From assembly GCA_015039365.1 (NCBI GenBank), contig WION01000061.1, positions 148,875 through 212,874 on the forward strand: DNA of 64,000 nt, given 5' to 3'. Each line of letters starts with the position of its first letter. Position 1 is the stretch's first letter. Below are positions 10,301-19,111 of the stretch, in pieces. The notes under the pieces are model-generated. The model saw nothing but the letters and a program-made list of their open reading frames with translations, did not search any database and was not told where the DNA came from. Both the position numbers and the translations under genes were made by a program. The stretch comes from Amanita rubescens (Eukaryota > Basidiomycota > Agaricomycetes > Agaricales > Amanitaceae).

Positions 10301-11327
10301 GTGCTTGTGCAACTGGCACAAATTGAATAAGCTCATGCATAGGAAGTTTTACCTGCAAATAGCATTCTGCATAATATTGATTGTTATTGCTCATGTCAAC
10401 ATAATCAATGAAACAAAATTCCTTTGTTTCTATATCTGAGCATTTGTTTGATGTACTGCCATTTATGAAAGCAGAGATATCCATATATTTAATGATGCGT
10501 GTTCTGTGCCCTCCAGTGACAGGAGCTGCAACTTTGCATTGCAAGAGACAAGATAGCAAGACCAGGGATATGGTCAAGACACCAATGACACACATTGTGA
10601 CACACCAATGATGTAGAGTGGGAACACTGAAAGAAATGGCAACACTCAAGACACCAATTTTATGGCACATTACAACACTCCAATGGTGATGAGTAGGAAT
10701 TCTGAAGGCAACAGCAATGATCAGGACACCAATATGGCATATTACAGCACTCCAATGATGCAGAGTAAAATTATATCCAGTAAATGCCATAGTATATAGC
10801 ATAATGGCAATCAGCATATTATATGGCATGATAGCATTCAGCACTGTTTTATACACCATAAAGGCATTCAGGGCATTCATATATACCATAATGGCATTCA
10901 TATACACCATCAGGGAATTAATATATACCATAAAGGCATTCAGATACACTGCCAGGGCATTCATATATACCATAAAGGTATTCAGATACACTAGGGCATT
11001 CATATATACCATGAAGGCATTCAGATACACCAGGGTATTCATATATACCATAAAGGCATTCAGATACACCACCAGGGCATTCATATATACCATAAAGGCT
11101 TTCAGATAAACTTGGGCATTCATATATACCATAAAGGCTTTCAGATACACTGCCAGGGCATTCATATATACCATAAAGGCATTCACATACACCACCAGGG
11201 CATTCATATATACCATAAAGGCATTCACACACACCACAAAGGCATTCAGATGCAGTATCCAGTGTAATGCCAAGCACATGTCTGATATTGAGAAGCAAAG
11301 TAGTTTATAAGAATTTATTATCTGCAA
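4314..11327 (-). CDS. Helitron rolling-circle Rep/PIF1-type helicase with USP-like C-terminal domain
   Basis: One 2337-codon frame. Residues about 1-180 are minisatellite-coded 13-14-residue repeats and about 190-265 hold three similar hydrophobic units, so the true start may be an internal Met near residue 282 (MDISAFINGS). A Helitron-like N domain follows (near residue 776), then the HUH motif LTLHLHMLIW (about 985) and the two-tyrosine motif YVTDYITK (about 1190) expected of a rolling-circle nickase. The SF1B helicase has Walker A GGMGGTGKS (about 1472), Walker B FLDEVSML (about 1552), GDFGQLPP, QNMRQR and TVLSRSS. The last 270 residues carry NSCAYDAI (Cys box) and GNSHFTSR..WFHDG (His/Asp box), resembling ubiquitin-specific proteases. 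No stop or frameshift interrupts it, so the element could be autonomous. Rep plus helicase is standard for Helitrons; the protease function is inferred from motifs only. Confidence 0.9.
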   Translation of the reverse strand: MQIINSYKLLCFSISDMCLALHWILHLNAFVVCVNAFMVYMNALVVYVNAFMVYMNALAVYLKAFMVYMNAQVYLKAFMVYMNALVVYLNAFMVYMNTLVYLNAFMVYMNALVYLNTFMVYMNALAVYLNAFMVYINSLMVYMNAIMVYMNALNAFMVYKTVLNAIMPYNMLIAIMLYTMAFTGYNFTLHHWSAVICHIGVLIIAVAFRIPTHHHWSVVMCHKIGVLSVAISFSVPTLHHWCVTMCVIGVLTISLVLLSCLLQCKVAAPVTGGHRTRIIKYMDISAFINGSTSNKCSDIETKEFCFIDYVDMSNNNQYYAECYLQVKLPMHELIQFVPVAQARQLAIMHGLEAGWRTSVAQLKLLFKDHMTCNICHSHVTILSVVNKTDEEKQLLRQQTQQRVAKHRAKKNNLDFDTCDLASIFPPQPVDKKLSLKIINASCSKLKPETFEEKGCAVCGQLVSIASLSRLSAVKNYLHILEAPGFTRQERYKASDKICEFPHAIDHSCQQICNSCRAALRLGNVPRLALARGLWLGQVPKVLFDLHYVEKMLVARVRHSICSIRIASGMRKMKAHAIAYQQPVPKVYNILPPPKADIEEVLAIMFTGPCKPTSTDFQRTPFLVRRNHVKLALEWLILNHADYEDVLISTANLDEYPEDMPPVSIEYKQMMHNKTPEGTSVHDMEEEDGTTDGQCAFTVHGLTGEEFNIMSINTVKVKSLQHLNSQGKFLAIGHSKEPESIWNNPQLYPQMFPWLFPYGLGGVGTVGGLSDKEHKKWLLMYHDKRFQTDQDFPFIAFSHEQIKTASSQSFLLADKAVFNDIKERILTLDNNVLQSLLERMSKHELVKPETEEEEKCFKLIRDLDHVAGPVKGSNTSKKWMRNGIWSLIYHRGAPFWYITISPADVKHPLCIYFADNKEKFEVEILPYDERMRLICRNPVAGACFFDFLVKLFISDILGFDSEHAGLYGDANAYYGTVEQQGRLTLHLHMLIWLRGNLTPQEMREKILDQNSDWRKHLISWLESCHIGEFMTGTQNEVLASVAEHSKQESYKDPTETLPQQPPPLCDSKHPQNKCCSKCDDLTKWWKYFDNVVDDLISKSNIHNCERGTNKDGSVSKKYASCKDNKYGKCKARFPRPIFEQTEVDPETGGLTIKKFEAWINFFTPVLTYIMRCNTDVTCMWSGTALKAVIVYVTDYITKTGLKTHVVFEAIRSVFDKHTDIIGSSLSEREKARKLINKIVNALSTKTEMGAPMVCMYLLGNPDHYTNHKFIPFYWHAFVLEAQRPWKEVDPSTHADKVTLIRTKKQIIGFSPVHDYIYRPSEFDNMNLYQWILQCERRKYRLTYGKHGCNPEPLDAMEFTDLNLHEDSKANDDYSDITMDNDSSEFSDGEEPAISDISETENSKQAPLESFPPNVVRVTDKAYLEKKFHTTKHNNMIDTISQEYSLNDEQDRAFKIIANHVVMPNSEPLKMYIGGMGGTGKSRVLSAVSSFFERRGEAHRFIITAPTGSAAALLSGSTYHSILGINDMSNEAQATKTLMRVRTNLLGVDYIFLDEVSMLSCHDIYKISAQLCKVMNKPTVPFGGFNMLFAGDFGQLPPPLGNESVALYSRTVGQSGAWKKAQEMAIGRALWHQVNTVVILRQNMRQRTQSKDDDKLRKALVNMRHKDCTLADIQFLRSLITSSLPGKPSITDPNFRFVSIITAKNAQKDEINKLGCQLFAQHTGQQLVDFYSEDTLKHSEGIEKRRKASKKRVTKLNIAHQKILWDLPHSSADKPVPGKLSICMGLPVMIKCNVATELCITNGQEATIVGWQSTVGQHNQQMLDVLFVKLKAPPKSIQIDGLPENVVPLTRSTVFITCKLPDGSTVSVSRSQVEVLPNFAMTDFASQGKTRPNNPVDLNNCRSHQAYYTVLSRSSTANGTIILQGFDPKMITGRASGALRQEYRDLELLDEITKLCYLGQLSSSINGDRRNALIHEFRMEKGMDYVPSTVHSSIKWGKNDPMLDPIADDLLWKVVTKESIPNSSSKMDISNSIAFAPSKSNKRKEITQGEEHRAKICKTSSTARSNGDNANINVQSLTPIGTTWDQNSCAYDAILCIIHAVWSSNKYFYTDIFRNMNDILGNLASNFVKHASGIKTLESTRDDIRRYLHQLRPSHFRWGQFTSISRLIEYLLTIPTTAIQSDFVCKNDHISRTRRTNNTCCLLTIGSTMSRSVAGWMQDLKEESNLTCTSCPEKMAIIHQFLLPLPFIAIDFSTQQLHIDHSFCIYVNNEEFKYELRGVVYYGNSHFTSRVVTNNGMIWFHDGLATCQSLLYEGTIQNFADSLSLCRGKEALAVIYVKI
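10575..10800 (-). repeat. Three imperfect ~70-bp repeats encoding TM-like units
   Basis: Near 10604, 10676 and 10747 the phrase caatgatg(t/c)agag or a close variant returns every 69-72 bp. In the Helitron frame each unit gives about 23-24 residues: HHW(S/C)V.MC..IGVL followed by a hydrophobic run and PT. Because the spacing is a multiple of three, the frame survives. Each unit could form a short membrane helix, or the segment may be non-coding DNA upstream of the real start. Confidence 0.6.
10855..11250 (-). repeat. In-frame 42/39-bp minisatellite at the Helitron ORF 5' end
   Basis: About nine copies of a unit starting accataaaggcattc and ending gggcattcatatat, with spacings of 42 or 39 bp (for example 10927, 10969, 11008). 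On the minus strand each unit encodes 14 or 13 residues (MVYMNALVVYLNAF), so copy-number changes keep the Helitron frame open. The plus strand is also open through the array, as expected for repeats with unit length divisible by three. Confidence 0.8.
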
Positions 11328-12010
11328 ATGAAAAAAGAATCACACCAGCATCAATACCATAGAAACAATCCATGATGTGCTCAAAATTCCAGCAACAATA
11401 AGTACAAGAGAGAATGGTTATAACCATTGCCATTGCTAAGCACATGAAATATGTGAACTTAATTTAAATAATATTTGGGGCTGTGATGTGCACACAGACA
11501 TACCATTTAGCAATATCAACCCATTTTGGAACAGCACACCAGATGCAGAATGTGCAGGTATAGTAGGGACATACAACACCTTGGATACAATAAATGCTCA
11601 ATTGCATAATTGCAAACAGTAAGACTCACAGGAAAGCAAAGGAGTTGTCCTTGTAATATCAAGGCTGCTGCTGATACTAGTAGCAGCACTATCTTCATGG
11701 AGTGCAAAGTGTTCAGAAGCTGCAGTACAAACATCCTGTAAAGCAATCACATCAAGCCAGGTATAGAAGATGTACAAGACACACGCTAGTTATCACAGTG
11801 GTGGTTGCAAGGCAAAGTGATGATACCGTATGGCAGCGCTAGATCCGAGCTGCATTGTGATTATGTAATTCAGTCCCGCGCTGGACGTCACCAATGCTGT
11901 GCCGCCTTGGTCGTGGTGGGCTTCGTCATTGTCAGACGTGATTTCACTCTCACTCACGAAGTTACATGTGGGGTAGCACATACTATGTAATTTCCAACTT
12001 TTACGAGGGT
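11328..12010. other. Helitron upstream flank, no supported gene
   Basis: AT-rich DNA with short open frames on both strands (for example 11516-11746 minus) that have no recognisable domain. The Helitron 5' end (TC, inserted between A and T) should fall in or beyond this stretch, but its position cannot be fixed without another copy. Confidence 0.3.
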
Positions 12011-12069
12011 TAAATTTTTATTACATATTATTTCTACATGATATATGAACAAGTTGGGGAATGGATGAG

Positions 12070-12850
12070 GCTTGCAGGGCTGAGAGTAAGAGAGCAAGAG
12101 AGTAGGTGAGTGGCAGTGCTGAGGATGCAAACATGAGAGAGCGGGTGAGTGGCAGTGCTGAGGATGTGAACGTGAGAAAGCGTGAGTGCTGAGGATGCGA
12201 ACGCGAGAGAGCGGGTGAGCGGCATGTGAACACGAGAGAGATAGACCGAGGTTGGAGCTGAGAATGTGAACGCGAGAGAGCGGTGAGTGGCAGTGCAAGG
12301 ATGCGAACATGAGAGAGCGGGTGAGAGAGTGGGTGAGAGCGGGTGAGAGACGGGTGAGTGGCAGTGCTGAGGATGTGAACACGAGAGAGATGGGGCACGG
12401 TTGAGAGTGGTTGGAGCTGCGAATGCGAATGCGAACACGAGAGAGCGGGTGAGTGGCAGTGCTGAGGATGTGAACATGAGAGAGATGGGCCACGGCTGAG
12501 AGCAAGAGTGACCTGCGACAAACGCGAAAGAGCGGGTGAGGGAGCGGGTGAGAGAGCGGGTGAGAGAACGGGTGAGTAGCAGTGCTGAGGATGTGAACAC
12601 GAGAGAGATAGGGCGTGGCTGACAGTAAGACAGCAGATCGGAACTGCGAATGCGAACGCGAGAGAGCGGGTGAGTGAGGATGTGAACACAAGAGAGATGG
12701 GCCACGGCTGAGAGCGAGAGCGTGTTTGACCTGCGAATGCAAACGCGAAAGAGCGGGTGAGTGGCAGTGCCGAGGATGTGAGTGAACACGATAGATGGGC
12801 CGCGGCTGAGAGCAAGAGAGCGGGTCGGAGCCGAGAATGCGAATGCGAGA
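12070..12850. repeat. GC-rich degenerate minisatellite
   Basis: Degenerate units of roughly 40-70 bp are built from the blocks gagagagcgggtgag, tggcagtgctgaggatgtgaac and gagatgggccacggctgagag. Long open frames cross it in all three minus-strand frames at once (within 11954-13064), which marks them as by-products of repeat composition and not genes. Confidence 0.75.
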
Positions 12851-13059
12851 CAGACAGAGAGTACAGGCGAGTTTTTTAGACTGTGCCAGGTTGGGGATGA
12901 GAGCGTGAGACGGCGAACGAGGGTTGCAGAGAGATGAGCCGGGGCTGAAGCGGGGATAGGTGCTTGGGGCGCACCAGCGCCGTGTGCGAGGGTAAAAGGA
13001 CAGAGCGAGGGTGAGTGTCGAGTGGGGCAGACGACGCAGGGCAAGGGGATGGCTCAAGA

Positions 13060-13538
13060 GCCAATCAAATAGCTCCGGTTACTCAGCTAGCCGGTGCCAA
13101 GCCTAGCTGGCTACATGATACGACTGATGCCTCCACCAGTGTTCGGCATCAGAATTATGTTTCAAGGCCTCGCTATAGGTTGAGATAGCCGGCTGATGGG
13201 GGTGGACTTAGCATAATAAAGCGTATCGTCGAACGAAGACCCACGAAGACTTGAGTCGCCTACTAATTGGTTTGTTTGTACGTATAGATCCCGGAAGTTA
13301 CCGGTATCTTAACAGCGTTACAAGCGCCCGCGCGACCTCACCGGCATAAGACCGAAGCCTTCGTTTCACTACGGCCTCGGAATAACATTCTCGTCCATCA
13401 CGTTTGTGACTTGTGTCACATCAGGTGTGTGCTCGACCTCCAGTCGTTATCTCCTCCTCCTCCTCCTGCCATGCCAGTCTTCCCAGCCATGTTTTGACCA
13501 GCGTGGCTCCCATAGGATGTCACAAAGTACCTATCGTC
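13060..13538. other. Unique flank left of the copia insertion
   Basis: Moderately GC-rich DNA with no domain, RNA gene or repeat that I recognise. It ends in the short host frame interrupted by the outer retrotransposon. Confidence 0.3.
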
Positions 13539-13543
13539 GTCGT
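13517..13543 (+). pseudogene. Host reading frame split by the outer copia element (continues 29821-29979)
   Basis: If the element and one copy of its 5-bp duplication are removed, an ATG at 13517 (MSQSTYRRR) runs straight into 29821 (CGLALFDFSPNNEVHQ.., ..SLQVECWTFYG). A perfect GTAAGT donor follows the tyrosine codon near 29917, so this could be the first exon of a gene broken by the insertion. The product is not recognised. The frame overlaps the predicted minus-strand tail of the GTPase gene, so one of the two readings may be wrong. Confidence 0.35.
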
Positions 13544-13950
13544 TGTTAAATATAGAATTATATTTATAGAATGATTAACTACTGATTGACTATGATCAAT
13601 GTTACTCATATCGCTCGCGTCATCCTTTATGTATGACATAGAGATGACATCATAATGACTTCATTATGATATCATGGTGACATCATGATAGACTCATGAT
13701 CACATCTTATGGTGTGCTTAGCACGCCATACTTTCTCATCTATACTATATGCTTACACATATGTAGACACATATTTGTTCTCTCTTAGTATATAAACCTG
13801 TCCTGTATCGTAGAATAGGATAATTCATTCTCTTCCTCTTACTATCACTACTACGCCGAAGGGTAGTGCTAAGATCATATCGCAATAGGTAAGCTATTGC
13901 ACCTGCTCATGCTGTGGACACGCTCTCGCGTAGACCTGTCTTCTTCGTCA
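13544..13950 (+). repeat. Element 1 5' LTR
   Basis: TG..CA ends, 407 bp. TATATAAA at 13789-13796 is a likely promoter TATA box. The upstream half holds a perfect palindrome with 10-bp arms (ATCATAATGA 13649-13658, TCATTATGAT 13661-13670) and several TGACATCAT/ATCATGAT words that could bind bZIP-type factors (inference). No difference from the 3' LTR at 29409-29815 was found by eye. Confidence 0.95.
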
Positions 13951-13955
13951 GGTTA

Positions 13956-13970
13956 TGGGCCCCGCCGTCG
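13956..13970 (+). promoter_or_regulatory. Candidate tRNA primer binding site, element 1
   Basis: Five bases after the LTR, TGGGCCCCGCCGTCG begins with TGG, as expected for pairing to a tRNA 3' CCA end. The same sequence stands at the mirrored position in element 2 (about 26389-26403, minus). The tRNA cannot be named from here. Confidence 0.4.
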
Positions 13971-14847
13971 ATATTGCCAGGACCCACATCGCCGCTCGCT
14001 TGCTCGTCATCCGACATGATGTCCCACTGGTATAGTATCGCAGCAAGCCTGATATGGTCTTATCATCTTGATATAACTAATCCTTGATATGGCATATGCG
14101 CTAATGACATGCGCCCGGACCCTAGGGCTTTAGGGGGATCTCCTAGACACCCAGGGATAAGGGTACTTCCTATGTTTCTTGACGCTGGCATGGCAACGTC
14201 GGCCCCCACAGAGTTATACTTGCCCTCTGTGATGTGACTGGGGTATTCATGCACGATATAACATCATAAGCCCCTAGAGGCTTTATAATACAATATGGCT
14301 CGTATATAGAAACTTCTAGTATAAAGGACGTGCTGACACCTCATTGTGGGTGGTACACGCAGTCTATTAAGGATGCGCCCTTAGGGACTCCTTTAGTCGG
14401 AATGATCGTTAGGATCATTCTAAGTTTGGGCTCTATGGTGATCCCATAATCCCATTTAGAAGTTTCATATTGATTACCGGTCGTGCTTATATAATGGTCT
14501 GGGGGGTTTATGGACCAGACATTATTTCTATTTACAATCGCAACGGGTAAAACCGTGGTTCGCCCAAGAGTGCTTGAGCCAGCGATTGATTTTGCATGTC
14601 ATTTACAGCATTCAGGGATAATCCGAGCTTTCAAGACCGAGTGGACCTGTGGACCTGAGCTTTATCTAAGCTTGGCTTGTAACTAAGTTACTCAGGGTCG
14701 GTTGGTTTAACCGAATATGGACTGTACTCGTAACCGAGGAACTCTATATAGTCTGACATTCTAGTCTATGGCACCCTGGTAACTTAATAAAAACGAATTA
14801 GACTTTTAGCTTTAATTAAGCTTTAAGCTCATTAAATTCTCTTTTAG

Positions 14848-15399
14848 GAAAGAAAACTGGATTCCGAAACTAGTACTCCGCTACCAGTTTACGAAGCCGA
14901 AGGAGAATTATTTCCTCCTACCCGGAGATTACCTCCTTCTTACGACGCTCCAATCCCACCGTTTCCCTTAATCTTAGGGAACCGGACTTTTATTGATACA
15001 CCGGCACCAATTCCATCTTCGTCCTATTCTAGGACGATAGTTTGTGTTGTCAACGCTGACACTAGATTCGGTGTCACAACTCGTGGATCTGTCACAGTTC
15101 ACGATCGAAGAGATCACTTCCTAGCCGCACGACTTAGAAACGGTCGCACCTTACAAGACGAAATAATACATCGTCGTCAACAAGCAGCTATCGAAGAAGG
15201 TGTTACACCCACCTTAGATCTTTGGATTCCACCCAGGGGCACTTCAGTAGCCCAACACATAGCAAATAGGCGTACACGCCGTAATCTCGAAAGAGATAAC
15301 CAAGAGGTCGAAAACCTCGAAAATCAAAGAAACTTCCGTTTCTTTTGGCGTCTTTTATCAGCCTATATCATAATCATCACCACCGCCTTCCTCGTCTAA
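14848..15399 (+). CDS. Upstream open frame (ORF0) of element 1, tail-anchored-like, no ATG
   Basis: 183 open codons begin right after an in-frame TAG at 14845-14847 that is also the AG of a good 3' splice site (ttctcttttag), and end with TAA at 15397-15399, one base before the Gag ATG at 15401. There is no internal ATG, so expression would need splicing from an upstream exon or a non-AUG start; I could not place the upstream exon. The product has a proline-rich start, a charged middle (..NRRTRRNLERDNQEVEN..) and a hydrophobic end (RLLSAYIIIITTAFLV), like a tail-anchored membrane protein. Element 2 keeps the same frame with no indel or stop across about 26 changed codons, of which about 11 are silent. 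No known domain is recognised. Confidence 0.6.
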   Translation, partial: ERKLDSETSTPLPVYEAEGELFPPTRRLPPSYDAPIPPFPLILGNRTFIDTPAPIPSSSYSRTIVCVVNADTRFGVTTRGSVTVHDRRDHFLAARLRNGRTLQDEIIHRRQQAAIEEGVTPTLDLWIPPRGTSVAQHIANRRTRRNLERDNQEVENLENQRNFRFFWRLLSAYIIIITTAFLV

Positions 15400-15400
15400 T

Positions 15401-18400
15401 ATGTCTAACGACTTGACGATTCCCAGTTCCATTCCCGTTTTGAATGGAACTAACTATAAAGAATGGGAACGCATGATGCGTTTCCTATTACAAACCAAAG
15501 GTTTATATCGGTACCTAAAAACCGATTATGTTCGTCCAAGACGGATAACGCCGTTGGAACAATTCTATCTGGACACAGGGGTTCAAGCCTTTGTTCCAGC
15601 TGTTCCAGCAACAGCAGCAGTTCCGGAAACGGAAACTGAAGATGCGATACCCGCAATGCCGGCACAACCGGCACAACCAGCCATCACTCAACAAATGATT
15701 GATGATGCAGAGGCTATCAAAAAGGCCTATGATGATTGGGTCGTCGAGGATGATCGCATCCTCGGATCCATCAACATGAAGTGTACTGCTACTATACAGC
15801 AGATCAACGAACATGTAGTTTCTGCACGAGTTCTATGGCAGAACTTAGCAGAACAATACGGTGTGACAACGTCTGCCGGTATTTACAATGATTTCCAATT
15901 AGCAATAAATTGGAAATTCCAAGATAAAAAGGATCCCACACAATCCTTAAACGACCTCCTCGCCATCATAAACCGCTTAGCATCAAGCGGAATTACATTG
16001 CCTGCAAATGTACAGGCAATGATTGTACTTTCAGCTGTCCCCCATCATTGGGACAACTTTGCCGCTGTGGTTCTAGCCACAACAGAACCATCGGATCTTA
16101 CGATCCAAGGGATACTTCCCTTAATTCAGAATGAGTGGCACCGAAGGCACCCTGAATCTGCTGCAACGGCTAATACGTCGCAACAACAGCAGCAACCATG
16201 GCAACAAGTACGTGGTCGAGGACGAGGACGTGCTCGCGGACGTGGCCGCGGAGCAGGTCGTGGACGTGGGGGAAGGCCTTATTCTAGGCCTCCACAAGGC
16301 GCTCAGACACCGGCTCCTACTGCTCCTCCAGCAAATCAAAATTGGCCGGGTAAAGTTGAGGGCCAAACACGTGGTCCTAACTGGGAGAGGAACCGAGAAC
16401 GCCGAAAGGCAGATGCAGCCGAGAAGAAGGCTGCCAAAGCCACAGAACATACTATGAGTTCTGCACATACTGTCGCCCGTATTGGACCTTATGACATCAC
16501 TGAGCCAGTTGCCGGCTCTAGCAAAGGCAAACAAAGAGAAAAGGACGAACAGGACTTTGAGTCCTATAAATCGAACCAAGGAATGGGGATATCGTCAGAC
16601 GATATCGATTACAAAAATATGGATATAGATCAGGAAGCTGAACTATATTATGACGATTATTACTATGAAGATAACGGCGAACAATGGTATGAAACCATTA
16701 AGAAACTGGAAATGGCTAACTTTCTCTTTATAGAGGCAGCGATGAAAATGGTGTTCCCCAAATTGGGACATCATCGTCGTACTATAAATTCCTTCTTTGA
16801 ACAATCTGTACTATATGATAGTATAAATTATAAAGAAAATTTAGACGAAACCTGCCTCGTAAGAGATAAGTTGTGTGACACTGCCATTTATAATGCAAAT
16901 ATGATCGAACGATCATATAATATTGGTAACATGTTTAAGAAACCTTTTACATGTTTAGCGGTCAATAAAAGAAAATTTAAAGATAAAGTACATCCGACAT
17001 GTCCCTGTCCGGAATGTGTTGAGAAACGTACTGGAGATACACTATGGATGTGTGACTCCGGTGCATCCGATCACTTTACCTTTAGTAGGAAAGACTTCTC
17101 TGAATACAGAGAATTTCCTGCAAATGAAAACCACAGTGTTAAAACTGCTAATGGTTTAGATCGTCTTGAGGGACTTGGCACAGTTATTCTTGAACACAAG
17201 TTATCCACAGGGGAAACAACACTCGTAAAGCTCTTTCCTGTCCTCTATATGCCACGGGCAACTGCACGCTTGATTTCAAACGGCAGATTGATCCGACAAG
17301 GATTAACTTGTAAACAAGATGAAAAGATGGTAGTCTTTTCCTTTACAGACTCGGGTAGAACGTGTATCGAAGGACATTACCTTATGCCCGATGATACATT
17401 AGTTTACGCTCGAGGTAGGATCATTATAATGAACCCTACACTGGTTTCCAGTCCTGGCTTAGCCAACAGGAATTCTAAATTAATTCTTGGAAGACCGACA
17501 AAGAAACCAAACGCAGAGTCTATAGAAAAATTATTAGACTATGAGACCTGGCATAAACGTTTTGGTCATCCATCTAACGAAGTCTTTTCGAAGATACCGT
17601 TAAATGTCAATGGATGGAAAGAAGTTACACTTCCAGAAGGAAAACTACGTTGTGAAGGTTGTCTAAAAGGCAAAATGAAGGCAAAACCTTATAAACTGTC
17701 TTCAAAGAGAGCTACTCGTCCCTTTGAGTTACTCCATATGGATCTTATGACCGTACCGGCCATATCTTACCACAAATACAAATATATTGGTGTCATCGTT
17801 GACGATTTCACCTCGTATACGTGGATTGGTTTATTAAAAACCAAAGATCAAACTCTAGAATATTTTACCGGATGGTATAATGAGTTTGTAGATCCTAAAC
17901 AACCTATTTCTCACCTCCGTTCTGATCGAGGGGGGGAATTTGTAAATAAAGCCTTTGAAGAATTCCTTAAATCCAAAGGAATTAAACATCAACAGACAGC
18001 TCCTTACACCCCACAACAAAATGGTCGCGTTGAATGCATGAATCAGACTTTGTCAGACAAAGCTGAGGCTATGCGATTAGACGCAGGATGTCCGAAATCT
18101 TGGTGGGAGTTCTCATTCAGAACGGCTGTGCATGTGTACAACCGCACTCCCCTAAAAGGGACTAAATGGAAGACCCCTCTGGAAAATCTTCTTAATAAAA
18201 AACCAGACGTATCATACTTTCGAGTATTTGGATGTGAAGCCTGGGTATTTATCCCTGATCAACGGAGACCGGATAAGCTGTCCGAAAAATCCGTTTTATG
18301 CACTTTTGTAGGATATGAATCAGGAACCAAAGGCTATAGGTTCATGACGTCGACAAACACACTGGTCATATCCTCCCAGGCTACATTCTTTGAAAACAGG

Positions 18401-18682
18401 TTTCCGCGCAAAGGAAAGACTGCAGATATAATTACTGAAGATCTTGGTCCGATCTGGGAGGCGATTCCTCAAGAGGAACCTAACCGCCCTCCACAAAATT
18501 TGGATTTAGATGACTTACTCCCAGAGAACCGTAGACGTTCTCCGAGCCGTAGACGCTCACCGAGTTTGGATCGAAGGGGTGCATCTCCTGATCGACAGCA
18601 GTCAGACCCTTCTGATGATTCAAACGATGATGATGACGGTGATGAATTTGCCGATCGTCAAAGAGATTTCCTGGATGATAAT
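15401..18682 (+). CDS. Element 1 Gag-Pol, N-terminal part (Gag, protease, integrase), cut by element 2
   Basis: Starts MSNDLTIPSSIPVLNG, a typical UBN2/copia Gag start. Gag carries an RG-rich tract (VRGRGRGRARGRGRG) where a CCHC zinc knuckle would be expected. The protease motif is CDSGASDHF, then the integrase HHCC region (HKRFGHPSNE..CEGCLKGK) and DDE core (LHMDLM, RSDRGGEF, E in GRVECMNQ; element 2 has R in place of that Cys). The frame stops at the inner LTR and resumes in phase at 26821. The N-terminal ~120 residues of Gag differ strongly from element 2, while later parts are nearly identical. Confidence 0.93.
18678..18682. repeat. Target-site duplication of element 2 (left copy)
   Basis: ATAAT at 18678-18682 is repeated at 26816-26820, directly outside the two inner LTRs. 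The sister element reads continuously through the corresponding site. Confidence 0.95.
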
Positions 18683-19089
18683 TGACGAAGAAGACAGGTC
18701 TACGCGAGAGCGTGTCCACAGCATGAGCAGGTGCAATAGCTTACCTATTGCGATATGATCTTAGCACTACCCTTCGGCGTAGTAGTGATAGTAAGAGGAA
18801 GAGAATGGATTGTCCTATTCTACGATACAGGACAGGTTTATATACTAAGAAAGAACAAATATGTGTCTACATATGTGTAAGCGTATAGTATAGATGGGAA
18901 GATATGGCGTGCTAAGCACACCATAAGATGTGATCATGAGTCTATCATGATGTCACCATGATATCATAATGAAGTCATTATGATGTCATCTCTATGTCAT
19001 ACATAAAGGATGACGCGAGCGATATGAGTAACATTGATTGTAGTCAATCAGTAGTTAATCATTCTATAAATATAATTCTATATTTAACA
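18683..19089 (-). repeat. Element 2 3' LTR
   Basis: 407 bp with TG..CA ends on the minus strand. The adjacent purine-rich tract (minus strand ..aagcgaaggggtg, plus 19090-19105) is the likely polypurine primer for plus-strand synthesis. Confidence 0.95.
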
Positions 19090-19111
19090 CACCCCTTCGC
19101 TTAGATATCCT

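Noticed and set aside
10804..11109. Plus-strand ORF over the Helitron minisatellite
   Set aside because: Antisense by-product of a repeat whose unit length is divisible by three.
11954..13064. Four long overlapping minus-strand ORFs rich in Ser, His, Leu and Pro
   Set aside because: They run in parallel frames through a degenerate minisatellite; stop-free repeats explain them.
16121..16579. Minus-strand ORFs opposite gag, and similar frames opposite pol (20165-22025, 23825-24827, 26923-27375)
   Set aside because: Shadow frames of gag-pol, repeated in both elements only because the coding strand is conserved.
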